Shown here in pieces: positions 38,301 through 38,476 of a stretch of 38,476 bases of DNA (positions are counted from its first letter, which is position 1; every line of letters begins with the position of its first letter). The stretch covers positions 1-38,476 of the forward strand of contig ONOQ01000016.1 of the NCBI GenBank assembly GCA_900319485.1. Reading direction: 5' to 3'. Made by a program: the position numbers and the translations under genes. This DNA comes from an uncultured Bacteroidales bacterium (GTDB lineage Bacteria > Bacteroidota > Bacteroidia > Bacteroidales > UBA932). The notes under the pieces were generated by a model. The model was given only the letters and a program-made list of their open reading frames with translations, did not search any database and was not told the DNA's origin.

Positions 38301-38476
38301 CTACTGTTTGTTAGCCTCATCATACCATTTGAGGGCGGTGTTTTCCACTGTATTCCAGAAAATTGAAAGGATGCCGGTCTTCTCTCCCTTGGGCTTTGGG
38401 ACTTTCACCTTCGTGGACTTCTTCTCCTTAGGCTTTGGAGTCTCTTCCACGGGGCCCATATCCTCCGGAGTGAAGA
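38301..38476 (-). CDS. ftsA: FtsA C-terminal end (partial, 5' part outside window)
   Basis: 58 codons to the stop codon TAG at 38303-38301. They encode a charged linker (PVEETPKPKEKKSTKVKVPKPKGEKTG) and a terminal amphipathic segment ILSIFWNTVENTALKWYDEANKQ. The amphipathic helix is what anchors FtsA to the membrane. Assigned from position just before ftsZ and this tail; the ATPase domain is outside the window. Confidence 0.8.
   Translation of the reverse strand, partial: FTPEDMGPVEETPKPKEKKSTKVKVPKPKGEKTGILSIFWNTVENTALKWYDEANKQ

Overview
The window is a chromosomal segment from a member of the Bacteroidales, probably from a gut or other host-associated setting. The evidence is the promoter type: many genes and both tRNAs are preceded by TAnnTTTG, several with TTG or TTTG 19-21 bp upstream, which is the Bacteroidetes primary sigma-factor signature. 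The protein families agree: fimbrillin-like lipoprotein, 6-bladed beta-propeller lipoprotein, MobC/DUF3853 mobilization genes, probable GlsA/GlsB glycine-lipid enzymes, and FtsZ with a typical C-terminal tail. The genus cannot be fixed from sequence alone.

Layout. 1-4628: a lipoprotein gene running off the left edge, tRNA-Val(CAC), a CarboxypepD_reg-like secreted protein, and a divergent CE7-type acetylxylan esterase lipoprotein. 4629-18597: tRNA-Ser(CGA) with a 13.9-kb integrative mobilizable element inserted at its 3' end. A 21-bp direct repeat (4698-4718 and 18577-18597) marks the ends. The element carries a tyrosine integrase, a mobilization operon (DUF3853, MobC, relaxase, a membrane coiled-coil protein), a DUF4062/HATPase protein, and cargo: GNAT, orphan barstar, beta-propeller lipoprotein, a membrane LytTR regulator, an ECF sigma factor fused to an outer-membrane barrel, a methyltransferase and an inhibitory-type serpin.

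18589-25350 is core chromosome: an apparent operon glsA-glsB-NlpC/P60-dipeptide epimerase, then pnp and rpsO. 25361-31032: a broken GH3 beta-glucosidase, a short leader-type peptide plus fimbrillin/FISUMP lipoprotein, and a TPR histidine kinase/LuxR-type response regulator pair joined across a G9 tract. 31104-32996: two unknown small genes, rpiB and truB. truB contains a 176-bp palindromic element read through in frame. 33090-34019: a RAYT (REP-associated Y1 transposase) whose 3' end overlaps a 109-bp palindromic element; a second 109-bp copy lies between gltX and ftsZ. 34148-38476: an fRMsr-MsrA fusion, gltX, ftsZ and the end of ftsA.

The most unusual items are the sigma factor-transmembrane-linker-outer membrane barrel fusion (8506-10209) beside a LytTR regulator with a 21-bp-spaced direct repeat upstream, the in-frame palindromic insertion in truB, the RAYT with its two 109-bp elements, and the G9 tract that would fuse kinase and regulator on gain of one base. 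All functional statements are inferences from sequence; no database searches were run.
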